Positions 11,121 through 22,833 of a DNA stretch of 64,000 nt are shown piece after piece. The position numbers were made by a program, and so were the translations under genes. The stretch comes from Phoronis australis (lineage: Eukaryota; Phoronida; Phoronidae). The stretch's first letter is position 1; every line of letters begins with the position of its first letter. Where the stretch lies: the NCBI GenBank assembly GCA_002633005.1, contig NMRA01000303.1, forward strand, positions 59,064 to 123,063, given 5' to 3'. The notes under the pieces were generated by a model. It made no database searches, had not been told where the DNA came from, and saw only the letters and a program-made list of their open reading frames with translations.

Positions 11121-12228
11121 AGCTGTCATGAGAATTAACGAACCAAGTTAACCACTGATTTAGCCTATTACGGACGTTACTGAAGTAGCATTGGACGAGT
11201 CACAGATAGATTTGTAACAAATAATTCTCTGTATGGTGACTTTCGGCAATCCTCAAAATTTAAGATTTAAGAATGTATTTGTGATATGTTACAAAGTGAA
11301 TTCTGAGGTTGCGGCATGATAATTTGCTCGGTTGAGTGTCTGAATTCCTGCGTCCGCTGTAGTGGCGAAGGGCCACGTTACAAGTATGCAGAGGTTGTGT
11401 TTAGGTGCCAGCTTCTCATTTGCTTTGCGGCAGTAATAAGATGTCTGTTTTCTGTGAGTCGGGATCTGTGGCCGAGCATTCGGTTATTTCATTTTCTTTA
11501 AAATTTTGAAAGTTAAAACGGTAAGTTTTTCTCAAAATCGACTCACATTTGCCAAAGATTCGCCTACACATCCGTAAATAGTTCCAATAAAGACCAGAAC
11601 TCTCTGTGGTCAGGCATACAAATGTTGTCATCACCCTGAGTCGAGTTACGTACAGTTGTGTAAACAAACTGGGCACTGGTATCCTAATTGACCTACCCTA
11701 GTGTAGGGAGCCTGCAATATTCTGCCGACTATTATCAATTTCAATAAAAAGATGTTATATTTTCCCAAAACCCGGCTACAGCAATTTTTAGGCAGGTTAT
11801 TCTTGCATGATTTTTTAAGTGACTAAATTATTTTAATTGAATGGTATGAAAAAGTTCAGCACTTGATACGCTAAATAGTATCATGTGGTTCTCTGGCATA
11901 ACCAGAACTATGGACATAAGTTGCTCGAAAACTCCGTTAAAAAACACCGGCCCCTCGCCATAGCCGGCAACGTTCCGCAAGTTCACACTCCTGAGGCTGA
12001 TAACCATCAATATGACATTTACAATTATCTACTTGAAGTTAATATTATATATCACTCATCTTTTCGGACATAACGTTTCTACAAAAACAACGACTCAACG
12101 TCCTGCAATACAAATCGGTTGAACTGTCATGCTCCATTGGCCACAAGGCTTTCTAGTACAAAGAAGTGCTGTACTTGCACTCCTTCTTTGTTTTCACTAA
12201 CTGGTCCATGAACTCTGTTCGTTGACCT

Positions 12229-12272
12229 CCACTAGGGGCGCCAGCGTGCATGTGACGTCAGGTAGACAAAAT
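12229..12272. repeat. Inverted-pair element (right copy)
   Basis: ccactaggggcgccagcgtg, then gtgacgtcag and acaaaat, the reverse complement of the left copy with a few changes. Confidence 0.5.
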
Positions 12273-12986
12273 GGTCTTGGTGAGAAAAGGAGGCACTGAA
12301 GAGTTCTCACAGGGGTTTGCCTATCAGAACACACGTCAATGGACTCTTCGCCCTTTCTTCATTCTGTAAAAAAATGCATGCAAATAAAGAAAAGTTTTGA
12401 GTCATTTCACATCACAAGTCCTACAGACAAGCACGGAAACTTTATTCTCTCTTGTATTTTTGACCCTTTCACTCCTAGTGGAAACCAAGTCAGACCGGCT
12501 AAGAAAAATAACGGCAAAAAATGCAAAATCGGCACTTTTCGCCCCAAAACCAGCACTTCCCTGCAGATGCTCGACTAAAGCCAACATTAGATTCTGAAAG
12601 CAAATTTCCTACCGATTCCAAAAATGTGGTCCAAAAGTACTGTCAACCAACTAGTTTTTGCACTGAAATCTGGCTTGTATGAGGGCTACCTGAAATCGCG
12701 GCCAATTTCTCAGTTGCTATTCACAGCAATGCACAATTGCAACAGGGGGCCGCCATCTTGAAGAAGAGTGTAGCTACAGCCGAGAAAGTGGCCTTTTTTC
12801 ATTCTCAGTATGTTCACAAATACAAACAAATCACATTCACTAAGTCTACATGCAGTGCCTACTGACAAAATGCCCCCATAACTTGGCCTACCCCAAAATT
12901 TTAATATTTTGGCCGCTGCCACAGCCTATCTGTAGGCCGCGGCCACAGCCTAACTGTTCAGTGCCACCCAAGTAGCTAGCTATTAA

Positions 12987-13250
12987 AGGCGAAGGCAACC
13001 TTTTTTCATGTCATTTTTAGCAAAAATATGGGTCATTGATTATCTAGACATATTTTTCACTTAGTGACAGCTTTTCGTAATATAATTAATTACTCGTCGT
13101 CTACTCCGGAAGTGACGTTTTGGGAGGCAAGAATTTCGCGGCAATTTCTTTTCATACAGTGTGACTGTGAGAGCAGTCGAGTCAGTCATTGTTCTACCTC
13201 GGTTGTGATAAGTTCGGTCGTTGTTTGCTTTTGTTTACGAGTCAGTCAAC
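12987..13250 (+). repeat. Left long terminal inverted repeat
   Basis: It pairs with 14042-14306 with scattered mismatches. Similarity continues inward: 13251-13300 resembles the start of the THAP coding region on the other arm (RCCCLPKSTHYR against HCCCVPGCTHYI). Confidence 0.8.
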
Positions 13251-13613
13251 ATAACACGCTGTTGCTGCCTACCGAAAAGTACTCATTATCGTCTCACGTA
13301 CAGAGGAAGAACTGTCCCACTTGACCGAGTGTCCCGCGACACACTCCCAGTGGCTGGTGACTTGAGCACCCAAACTGCTTACATCCCGCCTTACGACTCC
13401 CTCGTCAGACACGTGGCACCTTCTAAATAGCTCCAATGATATAAGTCCACAATAAACTTATCAAACTTAGGCTCACCGATCTGTTCATTGGATGACGAAC
13501 TATCCTTTTCAATGGGTGTCAAAATGGGCCTGTATTCACTCCCACTACTCAACATCGCTGCAGGGCTGCTTACAGGCTCTGGACTAGAGACAACAGCACA
13601 CGGCGAAGCACTG

Positions 13614-14041
13614 CTAGTTCCTGGAATTGCACGCTATGGGGTACGTTCGGAGGCATGGGTGACAGTAGATGAAGTGCCTCCAGTCACTGTTTACAGTGGC
13701 CACAGCTCGCGAGGCTTCTCGCTTCAAAAACGCACTTCTCGGGGGTGGCGACGGGGTACTGCCGGGAATCAATAGCGACGGTATGGAACCCTTCTTCAGG
13801 CGTTGTTTCGCAGGGACCTTCATCAATTTAGCGTACATATCTCTGTCGTAATCTGACGGCTGAAAATGCTTGCCACTGCTTTGTACGTTGCGTGAACGGG
13901 TAGCGCTGCGTTCTTCTTCACACGAACGAGCTAGCCAAGTACGGCGAAGTGTGTCATCCTTCGGAAAGCGATGCAAGGTACCCAAAGCGCGCGTGAGACG
14001 ATATAATGAGTACATCCTGGTACACAGCAACAGTGCAGCAT
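13614..14041 (-). pseudogene. Transposon THAP domain, frameshifted
   Basis: A minus-strand ATG at 14041 starts MLHCCCVPGCTHYIVSRA, a THAP-type beginning with the first C-x2-4-C pair. The frame then changes, and GTLHRFPKDDTLRRTW, KHFQPSDYD and LKKGSIPSLL follow in another frame. These are the diagnostic THAP blocks. The third zinc ligand (C in C-x-x-H) is Ser (S-G-K-H). The domain is therefore broken by a frameshift and a lost ligand. The remaining reading frame is Ser/Pro-rich and ends at 13614. Confidence 0.72.
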
Positions 14042-14306
14042 GTTGACTGACTCGTAAACAAAAGCAAACGACGACCGAACTTATGACATCCGAGGTAGAA
14101 CAATGATTGACTTGACAGCTCTTACAATCTGACTGTATGAAAAGAAATTGGCGCGAAATTCTTGCCTCCTAAAACGTCACTTCCGGAGTAGAGGACGAGA
14201 AATTAATTAAATTACGAAAAGTTGTAATTAAGTGAAAAATATGTCTGGGATAATCAACAGACCTTATTTTTGCTAAAAGTGACATGAAAAAAGGTTGCCT
14301 TCGCCT
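14042..14306 (-). repeat. Right long terminal inverted repeat
   Basis: Inverted partner of 12987-13250, ending GGTTGCCTTCGCCT before TTAA. The THAP start codon lies at its inner edge. Confidence 0.8.
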
Positions 14307-14310
14307 TTAA

Positions 14311-14939
14311 CGTATGCCATCCTGACGTGCGTTCAGTAGATGCTAGGACCTAAGCTAGGACCTAGCTAAAACTAGTCAAAGTCACGTGTTCTCATTTAAA
14401 ATACACAGCAATATCTCACGTAATCTCGCGAAGCCTTGCTTTTTAGCGAGGTCCTAGCGTTGAACGGGAGGCTGCTTAATCTCAAGATTAAGCGGAAGTG
14501 AGTGTTGCGTAAACTTGGAATTCTAAGATCACGCAAGTAATATTGAGATTGAGCAATCTGCCTGATCCCGTACGTGAACTTGGAATATTGCGTGAACTTC
14601 GAATTAAGCGGCTGCCTGACACCATAGATTATGACACCCAGGCACAGAAGAAGGCGCTTGGGATGAAATCATTACTGAACCGGTAGGCTACGGGGAGAAG
14701 AGAGTTAAAAAAATAGAGGTAAAGCACCCGTGGCCTGTTCATGAGTATTGCATGGCTAGTACCGAGAGACTCAGAATAAAAAAATCATTTAAGGACTAAT
14801 GCGATTACATGTTTCCTCTGTAGATGTACCGGGCATTCAAGGTCATAAACCTACATGACTACGGTGACCATTTCAGTCGTATTATTTTCTGTGTTGTTGC
14901 CTATTCCTATATAAAAATGAAGCTTTGTTTGAAATTCAG
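14311..14939. other. Intergenic with repeated gaacttggaat phrases
   Basis: Several scattered copies of gaacttggaa and cttaatctcaagattaagc suggest an old palindromic element; the limits cannot be set. Confidence 0.35.
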
Positions 14940-15380
14940 TAGTGTCTGGTTCATGTCAAGTGCTGAACTAAACATTCACAAACTGGTTGCAATACATTTT
15001 AAATACATTTTCTATTAATTTCGGAAGAGTTCTGAGTGAGCGCATTAGGATTTTTTGTACCCAATTCCAAGTTTAAGCAAGCCACGCCCTTGCTTAAACT
15101 TGGAAAAATTCAATTTATTCTTTACAAAAAAACGTGTGGTGAACAAAATATTTTCTGAATAGTTTCAGTATATTGTAAATGCGTTTTCTATTACTTTTGA
15201 AACACCTACGAATGCAGTCGCAGTTGTTTCCTACCCGGCAAATTACAAATTTAAGCAAGCCACGCACTTTCTTAAACTTAATTAAACTTCTTCTTTTCAA
15301 AAAACCGTGTGGTGAACTAAACATTCTCTGAATGGTGGCAACATATTGTAAATGCGTTTTCTATTACTGCTCTCAAGAGT
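14940..15380. repeat. Diverged tandem duplication, about 175-bp unit, 2.5 copies
   Basis: The phrases gtggtgaac-aaa-att, ctgaat, atattgtaaatgcgttttctatta and tttaagcaagccacgc recur at about 14960, 15135 and 15310. Confidence 0.65.
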
Positions 15381-15694
15381 AGTTCGTAAAACTTTTTCTG
15401 TGTTCTCAGCTGCTCGCACGACCACACCGATTTCGCTCGTTACACTCAGTTTCCAAAAGCCCTTTAACTATTTATGGTTACAATTTTCTGATTGCGGGAA
15501 CTGTTTAGCCAGTCTGGACCCACTGTCACTCCAACCCTGTTGCTTCTGCTGTACTTGTTTAGGCGTCACTTTTCTTGCTCTCCGTGTATGAAATCAAGTT
15601 TTTCTGTAATCAGTTTTGTGAGGAAACCTTTCCTCAGGAGAAGAGTGTTCTGACCTTTTCTACCCATTTTATTGATGACAGAGCCACCAGGAAA

Positions 15695-15822
15695 ATACGT
15701 CTGCACCGATTCTACCTACAACTGTGTGCTGTCATTGAAACCCACGTGACAGTTACATTGAAACACTTCAATAGTTGCTTTGTTGGGTTAACCCAGCTCA
15801 ACACAGTGGGGTGCTCCCTGTA
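15695..15822 (+). repeat. Dispersed repeat, pair with 2789-2912
   Basis: ctgcaccgattctac, cccacgtga, acttcaatagttgctttgtt and gggttaacccagctcaacac match the first copy. Confidence 0.5.
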
Positions 15823-16140
15823 AACAAGAGCTGCGTGGAGCGTTAAAATGCACCAACGACTGCAATGAAATTCCAGTAGTGTTTAATGTAAAAATAGCCA
15901 TTGAACTGCACAGAATACATTGAACCTATACAAAGCAAGGTGTCTTCTTTTCTCTAAGAACACAAAAATCCGCAAAGGAACTCTAAAGATAGAGACAGGC
16001 GTCACTCATTTCTTTTTGAGAGAAAAAAAGCTCCATTCGGAGGCACAACAGTGGTTCAATTGTTGTCGAGTTTAAAATAGGACTACACAAGCCAAATTGT
16101 GACCTTGGAAAGGGTTAAGTAGATATGAACAAGGATGTCA

Positions 16141-16966
16141 ACAAGAGCAACGCGGTGCGTTGAAATGCGCCCACGATAGCACTGCAAAAGGTGTGCTTCA
16201 ATGAGTATTTTTAGAATTATAAGAATGTCCATTAGATTCTGCATATTGCATCAAACACATCCGAATTGAGGACGAAGCGTCATCTCTGCAAAACATAACT
16301 ATTTGCCAAATTTCACGAAAATATAGTAACGAAATCCTAAGATATAGAGGCAAACGTAAAAAAACAGTTGGCATAAGGGGCCACAGCTATAGTCCGATTT
16401 GTCTGTAACTCGTCATCTCTTACCATAAGGGGCGACACAGCAGTCAGACACATTTGAAAGTCAATATCAGTCATGGCCTTCTCATCAGCAACACATCTGT
16501 GAATTTTCATAATGATCCTTTGAGTTGTATGGCAGATAGAAAAGCCGACGACAGAAAACGGACACAAAAATATCCGCAAGGTGGCGTAAAATTTGTCAAA
16601 TCCCTCCAAAAACGGAAGGCCATAATCACCTCCATATTAAAAGCCTTTCTGCCAAATTTCATGAAAATTTGTCAATAAACTCCGAAGATAAAAACTAAAA
16701 TTGCCACAAGAGGGCACAGCGGTATTCTGATTGGTACGAAACTCAATGTCAGCCACGTAGGAACACAACTGCCAAATTTCAGTATTCTTTGCAAGAGGTT
16801 TAGGAGATACAGTCGCGGACGCCCAAACAGAGATTACACATTTTGGTGCATACAGAAGCAGAGGACAACAAATAGACTAAAAACTAATTAAAATGGCAGC
16901 AGACCAGATGCTGGATGCCAAGATGAAGATGACGTCACTACGCACTGACATATAAATATGTGGGTG
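16141..16966 (+). repeat. Family A repeat copy, diverged
   Basis: The start acaagagcaacgcggtgcg and the end tataaatatgtgggtgcaat match other copies. Internal motifs are degenerate (gccacaagagggcacagcgg near 16706). A 30-bp tandem repeat begins at its right end. Confidence 0.75.
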
Positions 16967-17063
16967 CAATACATAGTAAATAAGTTGATACTGTCACAAT
17001 ACATAGTAAATAAGTTGATACTGTCACAATACATAGTAAATAAGTTGATACTGTCACAATACA
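16967..17063. repeat. 30-bp tandem repeat, 3.2 copies
   Basis: Exact copies of caatacatagtaaataagtt + gatactgtca. The array begins where a family A copy ends. Confidence 0.95.
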
Positions 17064-17179
17064 GTCTGCCCAGAGTTTAATTCACAAGGAAAATGTTAAA
17101 ATTTTAAGAATAATAAGCAAGAATTATTAATCTTTACACATCCCATATTTTGGTGGCATCAGATGATACATACTTAGGC

Positions 17180-17262
17180 CTACATCTAAAATGTTCTCTG
17201 TTCCCACAAAGGTTTGAACCCAGGACTTTCTGCTAACCTGTTAGCCAACACGTGATGTGCTC
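17180..17262 (-). repeat. Second, truncated SINE-like copy
   Basis: The minus strand carries ttagcagaaagtcctgggtt + caaacc, close to the B-box region of the 25320-25472 copy. Its A box is not clear. Confidence 0.5.
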
Positions 17263-17561
17263 AATATATGGCATGTGTGAAGACCAATAGTTATACGACA
17301 TCATTGCATTGCCCAGTAAAAGAATAATTAATGTTCAATTATCAGGTTAAGGTCATGCGAGATCCTGGACAAATGTCCAAACTTAGTAAAGTTGAAAACA
17401 CATCTCGCAAGTGGCTTATAGGATTCCAATGAAAACCTTCAGATCTTGTACGTTATGAACTTTCCATTTTACACTTGGAATCAGTATAATGCTTAGGACA
17501 CTTCGTACACCATTCACTCTCAGACTGATCATACAAATGTCAAGAATTCGTTGGCTAGTAG

Positions 17562-17640
17562 CATTTATGGTGATTCATTAATTGGCAAGTAGTGGTGATT
17601 CATTGGCAAGTACCATTTATGGTGATTCATTGGCAAGCAG
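17562..17640. repeat. Imperfect tandem repeat around ggtgattcattggcaag
   Basis: Three or four copies of tggtgattcattggcaagta with variable spacers. Confidence 0.7.
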
Positions 17641-17881
17641 CTTCAGATGCTGTAACAGCAATGAAATGGGCTCCTACAACCTTGGCTAATCTGTTGATAC
17701 AGTGCACAGTAGCACCAATGGTTATCACAGATGCTGTGTAAGCGATAAAGATGTTCTCTAGTATCTGCAGTCTGTGAGACCAGTTGTGTGTCCCTGTAGT
17801 AGCTTGAACATGCTCTGTCAACTGAGGGCGACTCCTCCTCTTATCCGTGACTTTCTGGAACACAGTAAGTTGCTTAGCACC
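17627..17881 (-). CDS. Candidate terminal exon, unrecognised
   Basis: On the minus strand an acceptor attttaaacag at about 17882 is followed by an open frame of about 83 codons, AKQLTVFQKVTDKRRSRPQL... to a stop at 17627. The second half is hydrophobic (IFIAYTASVITIGATVHCIN). The 3' end runs into a local tandem repeat. No upstream exon or known family is recognised. Confidence 0.3.
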   Translation of the reverse strand, partial: GAKQLTVFQKVTDKRRSRPQLTEHVQATTGTHNWSHRLQILENIFIAYTASVITIGATVHCINRLAKVVGAHFIAVTASEAACQ

Positions 17882-18325
17882 TGTTTAAAATGAATAGAAT
17901 AGTTTAAATTCCATTTATTCAAACACGACAATAATACATACGAAACTCTTCAATCAAAAATACTCATTACAGACAAAATTGTTTTCACGTTGACGTGCAT
18001 AATACCTGTGACTAACACATATACAACAAACTTTGAAAAGTGAACAATGATCGAGATTTATTGTCAGTAGGTGAATGTTGGATCTGTAAGAAAATCAAGT
18101 AAATGGAAATTTTATTTTTCTCTGTTTCCACATTGTGACAATGATAACTTATTTGTCAGCAGATTCAAACAAGATCACCCATCACATTCAAGTATTTTAT
18201 GTACTATAGACAATTAAATACAACATAAAAAGAAAGAGTTGATGGAACAAACACTTTCCTGATAGAAGTCAACAAGGACAGTGACACCTGCATAAAAAGC
18301 TGAAAATCTTGCATAACAAACTTGA

Positions 18326-18880
18326 ACAAGAGCAACGCGGAGAGTTGAAATAGGCCCACGAATGCATCGCAAATGGTGTGCTTTTAGGATTATTTATTTG
18401 TATCATAAAAATGGCCACAAGATGGCGCGAAAACGTAAAATCCATCCAAAAACGGGAACGTGCCATATTTCATAAAACTCTGTCAAAGAACATCAGAGAA
18501 ACAAAGGAAAGCAGAAAAAAGTGAAATTGCCACTAGTGAGCACAGCGACCGTTTGATCTGCTTGAAAGTCGTCTGTTATCTTCATGTAAATCCACTTACT
18601 AAATTAAAGATCTTGCAGTGGGTTTTGGAGATACAGCTATGTGCGAAAAACAAAAAACAAAACTACCACTAGGAGGCGCCACAGTAGTCATTCGCCATCA
18701 TCAAATGTCCTCTTCACACTGAAAACATATACGCCAAAGTTCACAACCATCCTCAGAATGATTTGGTTGATAGAGGGGTGGACGCCAAAAACAAGATTTT
18801 AAAACACCAAAAACGGCCACTAGGTGGCACAAAATACCTCGATTCCAACAACTGGAATCAAATTTGGACGTAATTTGATC
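18326..18880 (+). repeat. Family A repeat copy, truncated
   Basis: The family start is at 18326. CCACTAGGAGGCGC lies at 18666-18679 and CCACTAGGTGGCAC at 18817-18830, 151 bp apart. The right terminus is missing. Confidence 0.75.
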
Positions 18881-20529
18881 CATAATTATAGACTAACGTT
18901 CTCGCCATACCGTGACTAATATGCTTACAATCACCGCCCTTCCTTATGAGCGGCTTTCACGAGGATCAAAGAGAGTGTGGCGCCCGTGTCGGATACGGTT
19001 GTGTTGACCGCATTGTCCTGCGCGAGCAAGACCCAATTAAGTGTAACTACCCGACCATAAACTGTCGTAGTCATCACTGCCTGTACATAATGGCGAATTT
19101 TCAAAATGCATTATTAAATAATGTTTGTTAAAATCAAATACCACTGCGGTATTCAGCTGGAAAAACAACAACATAAAAGCTAAAAATTACAAACATTGGG
19201 TACGATTGAAGATAAACGACCAAGCGCATCAATAAAATCGGGGGATTTACAAACGCTGTTCAGAGTTAAAAATATATCACATAGATTATTCTTTTAATAT
19301 TCTTTCAATCTCGTTTAACCAGATTTTTGAATAGGAAACAGTTGTATTTAACTTGTGCCCACTCTAGACTTTTACGGCTGAAAAAAAGCTAGAATAGTTA
19401 TGTAGTTAGTACATCCGAAATCGCCCAGAGATTCCAAATATTGAGTTTGGCTATCACCATTTGTACTTTTGTATATATTTCACGATTTGAGTTCTACTAA
19501 TGACACGTGTAGTTTTGTTCGCTGTGAAATGTTTAATGTAGCTGTAATCTGGAAAGTTCAGGGATGGGTTCACAATTAGCTAAACTAATTAAGTTTCGCT
19601 GGCGATCAAATCTACTACTGTTTTTGGTACTTCAAGTTTAAAAATAAAATAAAAAGATATCAACCCGTTCCTGGTAAGGAAAAAAAACACGAGTATTAAA
19701 ATTAAATAACAAAAACCGGTAGGAAACATTTAAAACCATCGTTCCTTTGGAAAGCTGCCTATGGTCAAGATACACAAATTAACTTTTTTAGTCATTTTGT
19801 AATATTTAAAATGTACCAAGTTAAAACTGCTCTCTACAGTTGCAGGCTGTATCTTTGTGCAAATGCCATAGAAACCAATTTGGGTGTACTAATAACCATC
19901 TTTTTTTAAAACAGTAGTGCTAGTTATTACCTTTCGAGTTCATTAGCTCAGATCTACGTCAATACAATGGGCGAGCTGAATAGCCATCATAAAAGTTGTC
20001 TGGGGCCAAGGGAATCTGAGCGGTGACCAGTTTAAGCGAGAAGTTCTCCACATGGCGTTAGGCCTACCTACTGCTAATTTTTTAAATCAGGCTTTTTTAA
20101 CTGAGTGATTACACCTCATCACATACCCCGATGGAAAAATTTAGTCAGAGAATGGCTTGACGTAATTTTTCATCTGATAGTATTTTTGTTAAAAGTTGCT
20201 TACATCGCTGGAAATGGGAACAGCCCACTATTGCGCCAGTTCACTATTTCGAAGGTTCGCCAGTGGCGTATCTATGATATCACAAGGGGGGGCAACATTT
20301 TGTCTGAAAACATTTATGCAAAGCACGATTAGATGCGCATAGCACCGAATGGGGGGAGGTCGGGAGGAGGGTTCCCCCCCTCCCGCCCAGGAAAGTTTTT
20401 CTGTTTTTTCCTCTAAAAATCAAGCATTTTCCGTGATTCCTGAAGTATTATCCAAGAAAAAAGGCAAAGAAAAAGAAAAAGAAAGAAAAAAAATCAGACA
20501 ACGTGTCACACATGAAATTTTGCAATTAT
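18881..20529. other. No gene seen
   Basis: AT-rich intergenic DNA. At 20268 a cagtggcgtatctatgatat start resembles the left end of a hAT-type element, but no right end is found. Confidence 0.45.
20453..20500. repeat. Purine-rich tract
   Basis: An A/G-only run (aaaaaaggcaaagaaaaag and on) with no other signal. Confidence 0.7.
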
Positions 20530-20602
20530 GAAAAACTCGAATTCACCACCTGGCGGATAGAGCGCGCGCGCTTTACCACTGCACCACCACGACTTCATTA
20601 AT
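20530..20602 (-). repeat. tRNA-like sequence (SINE head or tRNA pseudogene)
   Basis: The minus strand has gtggtggtgcagtggtaaag (A-box-like TGGTGCAGTGG) and later ggtgaattcgag, a weak B box. Arm pairing is too poor for a functional tRNA. Confidence 0.45.
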
Positions 20603-22618
20603 AATTTGATAATTAGAGACCTACATGTACTTGTTTATGGTCCACAGCGTTTGCGCGCGAAACCTACTTCTTTCTGTAATGTTTATTACACTTTTTTATA
20701 TTTTGTGCAATCAGTTCGTAACAAATATGTTGTATTTAAAATAGTTTTCAATTACACAAAAGACCAATCCGTTTTTTGTGTTGGCATTAATGACGCAATT
20801 GGCTTTGGAAATCGTCTTAAGTTAAGGTTTGACAAAGAGAGAATTATGAGTTTCTGAGTGATTCACTAAGGTTTCTATTGAAATTCACATCATACCAGCA
20901 GCTTCTGGTTTTTCATCGTCTCTCAGATTCCATTTTCTTTAAAAAATGAAGTAATTTTCTTCATTGCACAGTGAAGCAGACGACGGAAACGGAGTCGTAA
21001 TGCGCAGCGCCACAGCCGGTCGCCTGGGATATAGCGGGAGATCTTATACTTAGCCATAGTTTCGTTACGATTGAGCCGTGTTCCGATATTTGACACTTGA
21101 AATTGGATCTGAGCCCCCNCAATAAATCCGCCAATGTTCACTACTTCAAAGGTTCACCACTCCGAAGGTTGACTTCTCCGAAAATGTCTAACATTTCTGA
21201 ATCAGGTGTAATTGCTGTACCTTTACATGCAAAAATAAGCGACACTTCGGTTATTAGATGCAACTATGCCGACAACGATACACCCGGCTAATAAATCGCT
21301 TTGTTTGGATTCCAGGTGCACGTGAAATTGCCCGCATGGTCTTACGAATACAGCCAAAAAAGTACGTACTTGCATTTATAAAAGAATATGAAGTAGGAAT
21401 GTTGAGGAATTATCGACCACGATACTTTCATTAATCTCATGTCAAGGTCGCATCATCTCACAGCACGACAGAAAAGTTTATGAGCCTGCCGCTTCAACCT
21501 CCCCAACCGGAACGCCTCGCACGGCCGGGGTCGAAACTAACGACTCACCCACCCATCACAGACCACTCCTAGTTTATAAATGGAAAGCCCGGAATAACCG
21601 AGAAATTGGGCAAAAAAACAGAAACAATAACTCACGATAAACTCATATCCACCGTTCGACTCACGGCGAAATTTTAGATGTTGCAAATGCTGCGTGGACT
21701 GTAAATCCACTTGGCTGATTGAAAGTTTTTTGATAATTAAGTTAATTATGCACTGCAAATTCGTGTGACATTGTGTGGGAATATTGAAATAGTCAAGACT
21801 CCTACGGGGTGTATAAGTTTTATTGCCCAAGAACAAGTTTTCACCGAACAATTAACCGAAGTCCTTGAGATTTTCACGTCTCGCCACATAATCGGCTTTT
21901 TCTCGGCTTCGGCAAATTGACTTTATTTGAACTTAGGAACACGATTTCTCGAAACTGCTCGGTGGATTTCGTTGAAACTTTCCAAATTTATTATTTAGTC
22001 ATCAATCTCAAAAACACTGTTAGGATTTTAGATATAAAGGTCTAGATTTTGCGTAATGTAACAAAGACGAACACGACCTCTATTTTTTACAAATATACCT
22101 TGCTTTTTGCGAGTTGATTTGCAATAAAAATCAAACGAAAAGGTTAACCGAAAATTCCTAACAGCGTTTTTGAGGTTACTAGTAAAGTTTTCATATAAAA
22201 AGGTTTCATTAAAATAGATCGAAGGGTTACTTTGCTATGAATCTAGGACCAATATGTATATTACTCCCAGCTATGAATTCTGAGAAATAAATTTTTGAAT
22301 TTAAAAAGTTTTTTACGTAAAAATAGTAATGGTATATTAATACAAAAAGTATTTTCATACTCCCTAATCTTTTTTCTTTCAGAAAATATATACTTTTACT
22401 AGTTGACAAAGCTTAGTTTTTTTGATATACGAGTTAGAATAGAGGCCACTAAATAAGGTTTGAAGTAGCCTTAATCTCAAGATGACTTGCATGAACTTGG
22501 AATAGAAATTTACTCCAAGTTCACTCAAGATTCCAAGTTTTGAAGTTCAACATTTATCTCATTGGTGAAACCAAAAACGCTAACGGTCTCTGGTGATACC
22601 TCGCTGCCCCTACGTACC
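20603..22618. other. Intergenic upstream of METAP1D
   Basis: Contains one N at 21119 and the inverted repeat 22005-22177; otherwise nothing recognised. Confidence 0.45.
22005..22177. repeat. Short inverted repeat
   Basis: ctcaaaaacactgttaggat at the left is matched inverted by attcctaacagcgtttttga at the right, with AT-rich DNA between. It may be a small MITE. Confidence 0.4.
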
Positions 22619-22638
22619 TAGCCAGCACGTGCTGGCTA
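22619..22638. promoter_or_regulatory. Perfect 20-bp palindrome centred on an E-box, upstream of METAP1D
   Basis: A perfect 20-bp palindrome with CACGTG at its centre lies 196 bp upstream of the METAP1D start codon. CACGTG is the canonical bHLH-zipper E-box (MYC/MAX, USF, MITF/TFE classes). The position suggests a promoter element, but no transcription start site can be seen, so the role is inferred. Confidence 0.4.
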
Positions 22639-22833
22639 CCGACCACCTAGCGGCACGCAGGGAACTAACGAGGGGGTCTCGTAAGACTTGTTGCGACGTC
22701 TTGCGAGAAAATAATTGTTAGCTGCTTCGTGTTGCAAAGTAGTCGCTTATTTGTAATTCGTTCTCTTTGGCCTTATGCCTTCTGAAATAGCGCTTCGTCA
22801 CTTGCCTGACTTGACGAACAACGATTTTACCAT

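Larger units (their letters stand above)
10930..12986. other. Intergenic, holds only the inverted pair 11078/12229
   Basis: No gene recognised. Confidence 0.5.
12987..14306 (-). mobile_element. Kolobok-like DNA transposon remnant with long inverted repeats and THAP domain
   Basis: Inverted repeats of about 265 bp (12987-13250 and 14042-14306) start AGGCGAAGGCAACC and are flanked on both sides by TTAA (12983-12986 and 14307-14310). TTAA target duplication together with a THAP domain points to the Kolobok superfamily; piggyBac also uses TTAA but lacks THAP. Between the arms a minus-strand THAP domain is recognisable, but no transposase catalytic core is seen, so the copy is non-autonomous. Confidence 0.8.

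Noticed and set aside
13488-13775. Plus-strand 95-residue ORF
   Set aside because: It is antisense to the THAP-bearing reading frame of the Kolobok-like element.
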